Shown: in pieces, positions 1 to 5,014 of the stretch
Layout of the letters: every line of letters begins with the position of its first letter
How positions within the stretch are numbered: the first letter of the stretch is position 1
Assembly (NCBI GenBank): GCA_947631675.1
Contig: CANRMG010000103.1
Location: 1-6,694, forward strand
DNA from: an uncultured Oscillospiraceae bacterium
GTDB taxonomy: Bacteria; Bacillota_A; Clostridia; Oscillospirales; Oscillospiraceae
Direction of reading: 5' to 3'
DNA: 6,694 bases
Position numbers and translations under genes: made by a program
Notes under the pieces: generated by a model
The model's input: the letters and a program-made list of their open reading frames with translations, nothing else
Databases searched by the model: none
Told to the model about the DNA's origin: nothing

Positions 1-522
1 GGCATCACCTGCTACTTCATGACCATGAGCCTGATGACCAACTCCATCCTGCCGGCCAACGGCAACGAGCGGCTGCCGCTCATATCCATCCTGCTGGGCG
101 GCCTGGCCAAAGTGATAGTCACCTATGTGCTTGTGGGGGATCCCCGTATCAACGTCTACGGCGCGCCCCTGGGCACGTTGAGCTGCTACGTGGTGATGCT
201 CTGCTCCAATCTGTATTTCATGGCGAAGAACATGGACCGGCCCGTGAATGTGGGCCGGGTGGTCGGCCGCAGCGGCCTGGCCGCCGCCGTTATGGCTGTG
301 GCGGCCTGGGCGGTGTGGAGCCTGCTGCACGGCCTGATGGGCGGCGTCACCGGCGCCCTGGCGGGTCGGAGCCTGAACGTGCTGCTGCCCTTCGGCGCGG
401 CGGTGGGCACCGGCGTCATCGTGTACTTCGTGATGGCCATCGCCCTGCGGGCCATCACCATGGAGGATATGAAGCTCTTCCCCAAGGGAGAGAAGATCGC
501 AAAGCGCCTTCATATCCGCTGA
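1..522 (+). CDS. Lipid-linked oligosaccharide flippase, SpoVB/YabM (MurJ/MATE-like) family, C-terminal part
   Basis: The open frame runs in from base 1, so the 5' end is missing; 173 residues remain before TGA at 520-522. The fragment holds about four hydrophobic spans (around residues 25-46, 55-75, 88-110 and 126-150) and ends in a basic cytoplasmic tail, FPKGEKIAKRLHIR. A tail of this kind, and the upstream NSILPANG...RLPL...VYGAPLGT pattern, are what I know from SpoVB/YabM-type polysaccharide-biosynthesis flippases. Such proteins move undecaprenyl-linked cell-wall or spore-cortex precursors across the membrane. Location immediately before mazG, HU and rqcP matches the yabM-yabN-yabO order of Bacillus, which favours a YabM/SpoVB-like member. 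Which paralogue it is (SpoVB, MurJ/YtgP-like or other), and its exact substrate, cannot be decided from the C-terminus alone. Confidence 0.85.
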   Translation, partial: GITCYFMTMSLMTNSILPANGNERLPLISILLGGLAKVIVTYVLVGDPRINVYGAPLGTLSCYVVMLCSNLYFMAKNMDRPVNVGRVVGRSGLAAAVMAVAAWAVWSLLHGLMGGVTGALAGRSLNVLLPFGAAVGTGVIVYFVMAIALRAITMEDMKLFPKGEKIAKRLHIR

Positions 523-575
523 AAAACCGGCAAAACAGCAGGTAATTTTCACGAAAAACTAAAAAAATCCACTTG

Positions 576-607
576 AAATGGTGCCATTTTTGCAATTTGC
601 TATTGCA
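576..607 (+). repeat. Two adjacent inverted repeats in the mazG leader
   Basis: AAATGG/CCATTT (576-581 and 584-589, 2-nt centre) is followed by TGCAAT/ATTGCA (591-596 and 602-607, 5-nt centre). Both are exact and lie in an unusually AT-rich stretch between the flippase stop and the mazG ribosome binding site. Neither is followed by a T-run, so an intrinsic terminator is unlikely. They could be an operator or weak leader hairpins. A TTGAAA at 573-578 has no good -10 partner. Confidence 0.35.
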
Positions 608-621
608 GTTGACGGGAGAAT

Positions 622-1413
622 ATGATAAATTTTCAGTATAAGGATAAATATACGATAGAAGACTTCCGCGCCATTATGGCGATCCTTCGTGGCGAGGACG
701 GATGCCCTTGGGATCGGGTACAGACCCATGAGTCCATCCGCCGCGATCTGCTGGAGGAGGCCTACGAGACCGCCACGGCCATCGACACGGGGGACACGGA
801 AAATCTTCTGGAGGAATTGGGCGACCTGCTGATGCAGGTCTTGTTTCACGCCCGCATCGAGGAGGAGAAGGGTTCCTTCGATTTCGACGATGTGTGTGAC
901 GGCGCGTGCAAGAAGCTCATCCGCCGCCATCCCCATGTGTTCGGGAAGCTGGAGCTGGACACCCCGGAGGAGGTGCTGGTCACCTGGGACGAGGTGAAGC
1001 GCCGGGAGAAGGACCAGAAGTCCACCGCCCAGGCCATGCAGAGCGTGGCGGGCGGCCTGCCGGCCCTGTGGCGGGCGGAGAAGATACAGAAAAAGGCCAA
1101 GAAGGACGGCTTCGACTGGCCCGACTGGCATGGCGCGCGGGACAAGCTCTCCGAGGAGATCGCCGAGCTGGACGAGGCCATCGAAAAGGGCGAGAGGGTC
1201 GAGGAGGAGCTGGGCGACGTGCTGGCCGCGGCGGTGAATCTTGCCCGGCTTTTGAAGATCGACCCCGAGCAGGCCCTCAACGGCTCCAGCGACCGGTTCG
1301 TGGCCCGGTACACCAAAATGGAGGAGCTGGCCGCGAAGAGGGGACAGGCCCTTCCGGACCTGGACCTGGACCAGCAGGAGGCTCTCTGGCAGCAGGCCAA
1401 GAGAGAGCTGTGA
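622..1413 (+). CDS. mazG: Nucleoside triphosphate pyrophosphohydrolase MazG
   Basis: 263-residue cytoplasmic enzyme expected to hydrolyse (d)NTPs to NMP plus pyrophosphate, cleaning the nucleotide pool. Two MazG all-alpha domains are visible. The first has CPWD at 28-31, EEAYE at 45-49 and EELGD at 64-68, the acidic helices that hold Mg2+, followed by RRHPHVFG at 101-108. The second has EEIAELDE at 178-185 and EELGDV at 195-200. Length equals the two-domain E. coli-type protein. The Bacillus counterpart at this locus, YabN, also carries an N-terminal tetrapyrrole-methylase-like domain; that domain is absent here. The ATG at 622 is preceded by GGGAG at 614-618, a rather short spacing, and no better in-frame start is seen. 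The 99-bp gap to the flippase and the 94-bp gap to HU suggest partly independent expression. Confidence 0.95.
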   Translation: MINFQYKDKYTIEDFRAIMAILRGEDGCPWDRVQTHESIRRDLLEEAYETATAIDTGDTENLLEELGDLLMQVLFHARIEEEKGSFDFDDVCDGACKKLIRRHPHVFGKLELDTPEEVLVTWDEVKRREKDQKSTAQAMQSVAGGLPALWRAEKIQKKAKKDGFDWPDWHGARDKLSEEIAELDEAIEKGERVEEELGDVLAAAVNLARLLKIDPEQALNGSSDRFVARYTKMEELAAKRGQALPDLDLDQQEALWQQAKREL

Positions 1414-1427
1414 ATAAGCGGAAAAGA

Positions 1428-1453
1428 TTTGCTGCGGCAAACTTTTTATATTT
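1428..1453 (+). terminator. Weak terminator-like hairpin after mazG
   Basis: TTTGC (1428-1432), a TGCG loop and GCAAA (1437-1441) form a short stem followed by CTTTTTATATTT. The order of hairpin then U-rich tract fits an intrinsic terminator, but the stem is only 5 bp with two G-C pairs, so read-through into HU is likely. Two more small inverted repeats follow in the HU leader: TATTTC/GAAATA (1449-1464) and GGCGG-AAAA-CTGCC (1473-1486). Confidence 0.3.
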
Positions 1454-1495
1454 CTCGCGAAATAACAAAAGAGGCGGAAAACTGCCAAATAATTT

Positions 1496-1501
1496 AGGAG
1501 G
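1496..1501 (+). promoter_or_regulatory. Consensus ribosome binding site of HU
   Basis: A full AGGAGG sits 6 bases before the HU ATG. It is among the strongest ribosome binding sites in the window, matched only by the AGGAGG of the exporter at 5886, and fits very high translation of a nucleoid protein. No convincing sigma-A promoter is visible in the 94-bp gap; a TATATT at 1447-1452 lacks a -35 at proper distance. Confidence 0.8.
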
Positions 1502-1507
1502 TTAACC

Positions 1508-1783
1508 ATGAACAAGGCTGAACTGATCGCTGCTGTGGCGGAAAAAGCAGATCTGTCCAAGAAGGATGCTGAGAAGGCTGTTAATGCTGCTGTCGAGGCC
1601 ATCACCGACGCGCTGAAGAAGGGCGACAAGGTCCAGATCGTTGGCTTTGGCGCTTTTGACGTGAAGGAGCGCGCTGCCCGCGTGGGCCGTATCCCCCGCA
1701 CCAAGCAGGAGATCACGATCCCCGCTTCCAAGGTCCCTCAGTTCAAGGCCGGCAAGGCCCTGAAGGACGCGGTGGCGAAATAA
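1508..1783 (+). CDS. hup: HU-family nucleoid DNA-binding protein
   Basis: 91-residue histone-like protein that binds and bends DNA as a dimer, compacting the nucleoid. The N-terminal helices (1-40) carry the NKAELI...KKDAEKAV pattern. The GFGAF turn is at 46-50, the DNA-clasping beta-arm spans about 52-76, and the protein closes with [11 protein letters not shown]. The proline that intercalates into the minor groove is kept (P63). However, the arm tip reads GRIPRTK at 60-66 where most HU proteins have GRNPxTG, so the usual Asn and Gly are replaced by Ile and Lys. Codons (many GCT, AAG, GAA) are less GC-biased than in neighbouring genes, as expected for a highly expressed gene. It lies between mazG and rqcP. 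The symbol hup is used generically; hbs would be the Bacillus name. Confidence 0.97.
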   Translation: MNKAELIAAVAEKADLSKKDAEKAVNAAVEAITDALKKGDKVQIVGFGAFDVKERAARVGRIPRTKQEITIPASKVPQFKAGKALKDAVAK

Positions 1784-1799
1784 GCGCATTCGAGCATAA

Positions 1800-1831
1800 C
1801 CAGCGGCGCGGGGCAGATCCCGCGCCGCTGG
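1800..1831 (+). terminator. Perfect 13-bp stem-loop between HU and rqcP
   Basis: CCAGCGGCGCGGG (1800-1812) pairs without mismatch with CCCGCGCCGCTGG (1819-1831) around a GCAGAT loop. The stem is almost all G-C and begins 16 bp after the HU stop. The tract after it is only GCGTTTC, a poor U-run, so it is either a leaky terminator or an mRNA-stabilising hairpin protecting the HU message while letting some transcripts reach rqcP. Confidence 0.6.
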
Positions 1832-1854
1832 GCGTTTCAGGGAGAATATAAGCT

Positions 1855-2094
1855 ATGCGTCTGGATAAGTTTTTGAAGGTGTCCCGGCTCATCAAGCGGC
1901 GCACCGTGGCCAACGAGGCCTGCGACGGCGGACGGGTCACCGTGAACGGCGCCCCGGCCAAGGCCTCCCGGGAGGTGAAGCCGGGGGACGTGATCGAGAT
2001 CCGCTTCGGCGAGCGGGCCGTGAAGGTGGAGGTGCTGGCTGTGGCGGAGGCCGTGGGGAAGGCGGACGCCCCGGCCATGTACCGGGAGATATAG
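1855..2094 (+). CDS. rqcP: Ribosome-associated quality control factor RqcP (S4-domain, YabO)
   Basis: 79-residue RNA-binding protein made essentially of one S4 domain (about 1-60) with a short tail. Its first 17 residues, MRLDKFLKVSRLIKRRT, are the same as I recall for Bacillus YabO, followed by the conserved VNG..AK.S..VKPGD.I.IRFG pattern. In Bacillus, RqcP acts with RqcH on stalled 50S subunits, helping P-site tRNA movement during template-free C-terminal alanine tailing of the nascent chain. GGGAG at 1840-1844 lies 10 bases before the ATG. Gene order flippase-mazG-HU-rqcP supports orthology with the Bacillus yab cluster. The sporulation genes yabP and yabQ, which usually follow, are not present downstream; a carboxypeptidase gene comes next. 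A heat-shock Hsp15-type S4 protein is less likely given the locus and sequence. Confidence 0.95.
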   Translation: MRLDKFLKVSRLIKRRTVANEACDGGRVTVNGAPAKASREVKPGDVIEIRFGERAVKVEVLAVAEAVGKADAPAMYREI

Positions 2095-2104
2095 CCATCC
2101 GCCG

Positions 2105-2147
2105 ACAAAAGCCGCCGGCGTTCGACTGGTTTTTGGGCGGCGTTTGT
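2105..2147 (+). terminator. Probable intrinsic terminator after rqcP
   Basis: GCCGCC (2111-2116) pairs with GGCGGC (2136-2141). The stem extends through one A/G mismatch into ACAAA (2105-2109) pairing with TTTGT (2143-2147). The outer A/T arms give the A-tract/T-tract look of a bidirectional terminator, though the 19-nt loop is large and the T-run short. It would end the flippase-mazG-HU-rqcP block. Confidence 0.5.
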
Positions 2148-2152
2148 GTAAA

Positions 2153-2191
2153 AGCGTGTTGACGCTGTGGGAAACATGGGCGTTTCCGCCC
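2153..2191 (+). repeat. Small hairpins with mutually exclusive pairings in the carboxypeptidase leader
   Basis: AGCGT-GTTG-ACGCT occupies 2153-2166. Next, GGAAAC (2170-2175) can pair with GTTTCC (2182-2187), or alternatively GGGCG (2178-2182) with CGCCC (2187-2191); the two share bases and cannot form together. No downstream poly-U or known riboswitch fold is recognised. Such alternation could be chance in GC-rich DNA. Confidence 0.3.
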
Positions 2192-2220
2192 GGCGGCGGC
2201 GAACCATCATATTTTGGGTC

Positions 2221-2259
2221 ATGCCCCCATATCCATGTGATATGGGGGTGTCATTATGA
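2221..2259 (+). other. Possible 12-codon upstream ORF overlapping the carboxypeptidase start
   Basis: An ATG at 2221 opens a frame reading MPPYPCDMGVSL that stops at TGA 2257-2259. The stop shares ATGA with the carboxypeptidase start codon at 2256. Its codons make up the hairpin at 2224-2248. The upstream sequence TTTTGGGTC has no real Shine-Dalgarno, so translation is doubtful unless the mRNA begins near here. Reported because ATGA overlaps are classic translational-coupling signals. Confidence 0.2.
2224..2248 (+). promoter_or_regulatory. Perfect hairpin masking the carboxypeptidase ribosome binding site
   Basis: CCCCCATATC (2224-2233) pairs exactly with GATATGGGGG (2239-2248) around the loop CATGT. 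In RNA, two G-U pairs and one A-U pair can extend it to 2221-2251. The only Shine-Dalgarno-like sequence before the ATG at 2256, GGGGGTG at 2244-2250, lies within the 3' arm and would be sequestered. There is no T-run, so termination is unlikely. A DNA operator is the alternative reading. Confidence 0.6.
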
Positions 2260-3416
2260 GTTTATGTAAGAAAATACTGTCCTTTATCCTGGCGGCCACG
2301 GTGCTGACCACGCCGGCCTTGGCGATGGATACCCTGCCGGCCGACGCCATCAGCATCGACGCGCCATACGCCGTGCTCATGGAAAAGAGCACCGGCCAGG
2401 TCATATACGAAAAGGAGGCCCACGCCCGCTGCGCTCCGGCCAGTGTGACGAAGGTGATGACCATGCTGCTCATCACCGAGGCCCTGGAGGCCGGGACCAT
2501 CGGAAAGGAGACGGTGGTGACCGCCTCGGAGACGGCCTGCTCCATGGGCGGCAGCCAGATATGGCTGGAGCCGGGGGAGCAGATGACCGTGTCGGAGATG
2601 CTCAAGTGCGTGGCGGTGGTCAGCGCCAACGACTGCGCCGTGGCCCTGGCGGAGCTCATCGCCGGCTCCGAGGAGGCCTTCGTCCAGAGGATGAACCAGC
2701 GGGCGGGGGAGCTGGGCATGGCCGATACCCACTTCACCAACTGCACGGGCCTTTATGACGACGATGACCACTATACCTCTGCCTACGACATCGCCCTCAT
2801 GAGCCGGGAGCTCATCGCCCATGACCTCATCAAGGAGTATACCACCATCTGGATGGACACCATCCGGGGCGGGGAATTCGGCCTTTCCAACACCAACCGC
2901 CTCATCTACGGCTACGAGGGGGCCACGGGCCTGAAGACCGGGTTCACCACCAAGGCCATGTACTGCCTTTCCGCCACAGCGGAGCGAGACGGAGTGGAGT
3001 ACATCGCCGTGGTGCTCCATGGGGAGACCTCTGAAAAGCGCTTCAACGACGCCCGGACCCTTTTGAACTACGCCTTTGCCAACTACTCCCTGGCCTCCCT
3101 CCGGCCGGGCCAGGTCCTGCCGCCGGTGGCGGTGGAGCTGGGGGCGGCTGACAGCGTCCAGCCCATGTTCACCGGAGACGAGCACATGCTCCTGGAAAAG
3201 GGCGGGGCGGCGGATCTTAGCTATGACATCGCCCTGCCGGAGTCGGTGACAGCGCCGGTGGCCGAGGGGCAGACCCTGGGCTCCATGACCGTGAGGGCGG
3301 GGGAGCGGACCATCGCCCAGGTGGACATCGTGGCGGCCGGCAGCGTGGAGAAACTGAGCTTCTGGGCGGTCTACGGGCGGCTCTGGGGAGCGCTCATCGG
3401 ACAAAATGCGGGATAG
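2256..3416 (+). CDS. D-alanyl-D-alanine carboxypeptidase (DacF/PBP5-like, peptidase S11)
   Basis: 386-residue secreted serine peptidase that removes the terminal D-Ala from peptidoglycan stem peptides, limiting cross-linking. A signal peptide is clear: KK at 5-6, hydrophobic core 7-19, and likely cleavage after ALA at 21-23. The penicillin-binding catalytic set is complete: SVTK at 63-66 (Ser63 nucleophile, Lys66), SAN at 123-125 and KTG at 227-229. Residues from about 280 to 360 form the beta-rich PBP5 C-terminal domain, and the end (KLSFWAVYGRLWGALIG) looks like the amphipathic helix that docks such enzymes on the outer membrane face. In Bacillus the paralogues DacA, DacB and DacF differ mainly by timing (vegetative or sporulation); dacF there precedes the spoIIA operon, but here pgi follows, so no symbol is given. 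Start chosen because the signal peptide begins there; its ribosome binding site lies in a hairpin. Confidence 0.95.
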   Translation: MSLCKKILSFILAATVLTTPALAMDTLPADAISIDAPYAVLMEKSTGQVIYEKEAHARCAPASVTKVMTMLLITEALEAGTIGKETVVTASETACSMGGSQIWLEPGEQMTVSEMLKCVAVVSANDCAVALAELIAGSEEAFVQRMNQRAGELGMADTHFTNCTGLYDDDDHYTSAYDIALMSRELIAHDLIKEYTTIWMDTIRGGEFGLSNTNRLIYGYEGATGLKTGFTTKAMYCLSATAERDGVEYIAVVLHGETSEKRFNDARTLLNYAFANYSLASLRPGQVLPPVAVELGAADSVQPMFTGDEHMLLEKGGAADLSYDIALPESVTAPVAEGQTLGSMTVRAGERTIAQVDIVAAGSVEKLSFWAVYGRLWGALIGQNAG

Positions 3417-3440
3417 ACGCCCCATTTTCGCTGTGTTTTT
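3403..3440 (+). terminator. Candidate terminator whose loop contains the carboxypeptidase stop codon
   Basis: AAAATG-GGG (3403-3408 and 3410-3412, with C3409 bulged) pairs with CCC-CATTTT (3420-3428) around the loop ATAGACG, which includes the TAG stop at 3414-3416. ATTTTCGCTGTGTTTTT follows. Overlap with the coding end is unusual, because a terminating ribosome would cover the 5' arm. Further partial pairings follow at 3441-3464 (GGGC..AAAA/TTTTGCCC) and 3461-3477 (GCCCC/GGGGC). Confidence 0.45.
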
Positions 3441-3483
3441 GGGCCAAAATCCTGCTTTTTGCCCCACTTTGGGGGGCGGCATC

Positions 3484-3512
3484 TTGAAAAAAGGGCCGGC
3501 ATGGGGTATAAT
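3484..3512 (+). promoter_or_regulatory. Near-consensus sigma-A promoter of pgi
   Basis: TTGAAA (-35, 3484-3489) and an exact TATAAT (-10, 3507-3512) are separated by the ideal 17 bp. Transcription should begin near 3518-3520, giving a leader of about 50 nt. It is the best vegetative promoter in the window and shows that pgi has its own transcription unit. Confidence 0.87.
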
Positions 3513-3522
3513 ATCAGCCAAA

Positions 3523-3544
3523 GGTGGGGGCAATTGCCGCCATC
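3523..3544 (+). promoter_or_regulatory. Palindrome just downstream of the pgi transcription start (possible operator)
   Basis: The exact 10-bp palindrome GGCAATTGCC (3529-3538) is extended on each side, after one mismatch, by GTGG/CCAT-type complementarity to 3523-3544. It would occupy about +4 to +26. That is a good position for a repressor roadblock, or it may be a 5' mRNA-stabilising stem. The binding protein is unknown. Confidence 0.4.
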
Positions 3545-3571
3545 AACTAAAGATACTGGAGGCCTGCGGAT

Positions 3572-4837
3572 ATGGTCAAAGTCGATCTGACGGGAGCCCT
3601 GCGTTTTATGGACAGTGCCGGGCCGGATTACGGCGCGGCGGGCCAGGCCCATCGGGCCCTTGCGGAGGGCAAGGGGGCCGGCGCGGACTTCACCGGCTGG
3701 CGTGAACTGCCCCGGCGGGTCCAGGGCGAGGAACTGAAGCAGATCACCACGGCTGCAGAGCGCATCCGTGACACCAGCGAGGTGCTGGTGGTGGTGGGCA
3801 TCGGCGGCAGCTACCTGGGAGCCCGGGCGGGCATAGAGCTTATCAAGCCCAAGAACGGCCCGGAGGTCATCTTTGCCGGGACCACTCTTTCCCCGGACGA
3901 TCTGAACGACAAGCTGGACCTGCTGGGAGACCGGGACTTCTCTGTGAACGTGGTGTCCAAGTCCGGCACGACCCTGGAGCCGGCGGCGGCCTTCCGCATC
4001 TTCCGGGGCCTTTTGGAGAAGAAATACGGCGCCAATGCCCGCAAGCGCGTCTATGCCACTACCGACAAGGCCCGGGGCGTGCTGAAGACCATCGCGGACA
4101 AAGAGGGCTACGAGACCTTCGTGGTGCCCGACGACGTGGGCGGCCGCTACAGCGTGCTGTCCGCCGTGGGCCTGCTGCCCCTGGCGGCTGCCGGGTGCGA
4201 CGTGCGCACCATGGTGGGCGAGGCGGCGGAGGCCCTGTACCAGCTGGACCTGCGCAACCCGGATAACCCCGCCTGGCAGTATGCCGCGGCCCGGAACGCC
4301 CTGTATTCCAAGGGCAAGAAGATCGAGATCCTGGCCAGCTACGAGCCCTCCTTCCGCTACATGGCGGAGTGGTGGAAGCAGCTCTACGGCGAGAGCGAGG
4401 GTAAGAACGGCGTGGGCATCTACCCCGCCAGCGTGGAGTATAACGCGGACCTGCACTCCATGGGCCAGTACATCCAGGACGGTCCCCGGACCCTCATGGA
4501 GACGGTGGTCAGCTTCGACCGGCCCCGCCGGGACTATGAGGTACCCTTCGCCATGGGCGACTCGGACGGGCTCAATTACCTGGCCGGCCGGGGCCTGGGG
4601 GAGATCTCCCGGGTGGCCATGGAGGCCGTGAAGGCGGCCCATGTGGCCGGCGGCGTGCCCAATATCGGCGTGTCCGTGCCCTACCGGGACGAGGAGGGCT
4701 TCGCCGACCTGGTGTGCTTCTTCGAGGTGGCCTGCGCCATCAGCGGCTACATGCTGGGCGTCAATCCCTTCGACCAGCCCGGCGTGGAGGCCTACAAGAA
4801 GAATATGTTCCGCATGCTGGGCAAGCCCGGGGCATAA
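3572..4837 (+). CDS. pgi: Glucose-6-phosphate isomerase
   Basis: 421-residue cytosolic enzyme interconverting glucose 6-phosphate and fructose 6-phosphate. Seen in order: sugar-phosphate-binding loop GIGGSYLGARAG (76-87), SKSGTT (129-134), the family signature DDVGGRYSV (187-195), GESEGK (273-278), DLHSMGQY (293-300) and the second signature GVNPFDQPGVEAYK (396-409). E274, H295 and K409 have the same mutual spacing (21 and 114) as the catalytic E290, H311 and K425 I recall for Bacillus Pgi. The protein is about 30 residues shorter than the Bacillus enzyme. One gap lies just after GIELIKPKNG, where Bacillus has an extra segment, and the C-terminus stops soon after LGKPG. TGGAGG at 3557-3562 lies 9 bases before the ATG. 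Own promoter upstream and strong hairpin downstream make it monocistronic. Confidence 0.97.
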   Translation: MVKVDLTGALRFMDSAGPDYGAAGQAHRALAEGKGAGADFTGWRELPRRVQGEELKQITTAAERIRDTSEVLVVVGIGGSYLGARAGIELIKPKNGPEVIFAGTTLSPDDLNDKLDLLGDRDFSVNVVSKSGTTLEPAAAFRIFRGLLEKKYGANARKRVYATTDKARGVLKTIADKEGYETFVVPDDVGGRYSVLSAVGLLPLAAAGCDVRTMVGEAAEALYQLDLRNPDNPAWQYAAARNALYSKGKKIEILASYEPSFRYMAEWWKQLYGESEGKNGVGIYPASVEYNADLHSMGQYIQDGPRTLMETVVSFDRPRRDYEVPFAMGDSDGLNYLAGRGLGEISRVAMEAVKAAHVAGGVPNIGVSVPYRDEEGFADLVCFFEVACAISGYMLGVNPFDQPGVEAYKKNMFRMLGKPGA

Positions 4838-4855
4838 CGTCGAAAGACTCCTGAA

Positions 4856-4890
4856 GACGATGAGGACCTCTAAAGAGGTCCTCATTCGTC
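4856..4890 (+). terminator. Strong stem-loop after pgi
   Basis: ATGAGGACCTC (4860-4870) pairs perfectly with GAGGTCCTCAT (4875-4885) around TAAA. After one bulged T, GACG (4856-4859) also pairs with CGTC (4887-4890). The stem starts 18 bp after the pgi stop. The T-rich stretch ATTTTCTTATTC begins only about 10 bases later, so efficiency as a textbook intrinsic terminator is uncertain. Confidence 0.6.
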
Positions 4891-4918
4891 GGTCAGGGGA
4901 TTTTCTTATTCTGTGATA

Positions 4919-4976
4919 CAACTATTGGTTGTGAATATGAAAAATCACCTCTATTTAATTCAACCATTGATTGTGA
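4919..4976 (+). repeat. Pair of 16-bp direct repeats 42 bp apart before the regulator
   Basis: Bases 4919-4934 and 4961-4976 agree at 14 of 16 positions (consensus CAACyATTGrTTGTGA). Start-to-start distance is 42 bp, four helical turns, so both copies face the same side of the helix. The upstream copy also contains the dyad ACAAC-TATTG-GTTGT (4918-4932). The downstream copy lies in the -35/-10 spacer and touches the -10 box. This is the arrangement expected of an autorepressor's cooperative operators. Confidence 0.6.
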
Positions 4977-4982
4977 TATAAT
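4954..4982 (+). promoter_or_regulatory. Extended -10 promoter of the regulator/ABC operon
   Basis: An exact TATAAT at 4977-4982 is preceded by TG at 4974-4975, giving an extended -10 (TGnTATAAT). The -35 position at 17 bp spacing reads TTTAAT (4954-4959), a poor match, which an extended -10 can tolerate. Start of transcription is expected near 4989, about 26 nt before the ATG at 5015. Confidence 0.7.
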
Positions 4983-5014
4983 CCAACCAGAAAGCGGAAA
5001 GGATGTTGTTTTGC

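Noticed and set aside
1429..1452. TTGCTG...TATATT as an HU promoter
   Set aside because: The spacer is only 12 bp, too short for sigma-A.
906..1505. + strand 199-codon frame overlapping mazG
   Set aside because: Gly/Arg/Pro-rich translation in the wrong frame of mazG; no start signal.
559..1731. Antisense open frame of 390 codons across mazG and HU
   Set aside because: It runs opposite two well-recognised genes, its translation is low-complexity Leu/Gly/His-rich without family motifs, and it arises from GC-biased third positions. Shadow frame.
2159..2213. sigma-A (TTGACG at 2159) or sigma-G (CATCATA at 2205) promoter for the carboxypeptidase
   Set aside because: TTGACG has no -10 at 16-18 bp, and CATCATA has no GnATR -35 at the right distance. 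Not supported, although a sporulation-type promoter would have been plausible for a DacF homologue.
2105..2255. Known riboswitch or T-box in the carboxypeptidase leader
   Set aside because: No conserved riboswitch core or T-box motif recognised; only simple hairpins.
2262..3533. Antisense open frame of 423 codons over the carboxypeptidase gene
   Set aside because: Mirror of a gene with complete SxxK/SxN/KTG motifs; the translation is His/Gly/Arg-rich with no recognisable fold.
4281..4916. Out-of-frame + strand frames inside pgi
   Set aside because: Trp/Ser/Arg-rich shadow translations of the pgi signatures.
3371..4921. Antisense open frame of 516 codons over pgi
   Set aside because: The longest open frame in the window but entirely opposite pgi. 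No ribosome binding site or family pattern, and it crosses the pgi promoter and terminator. Typical GC-rich shadow.
4919..4976. The spaced repeats as a CRISPR array or att site
   Set aside because: Only two imperfect 16-bp copies, a 26-bp spacing in a promoter, no cas genes, no integrase or tRNA nearby. Operators fit better.
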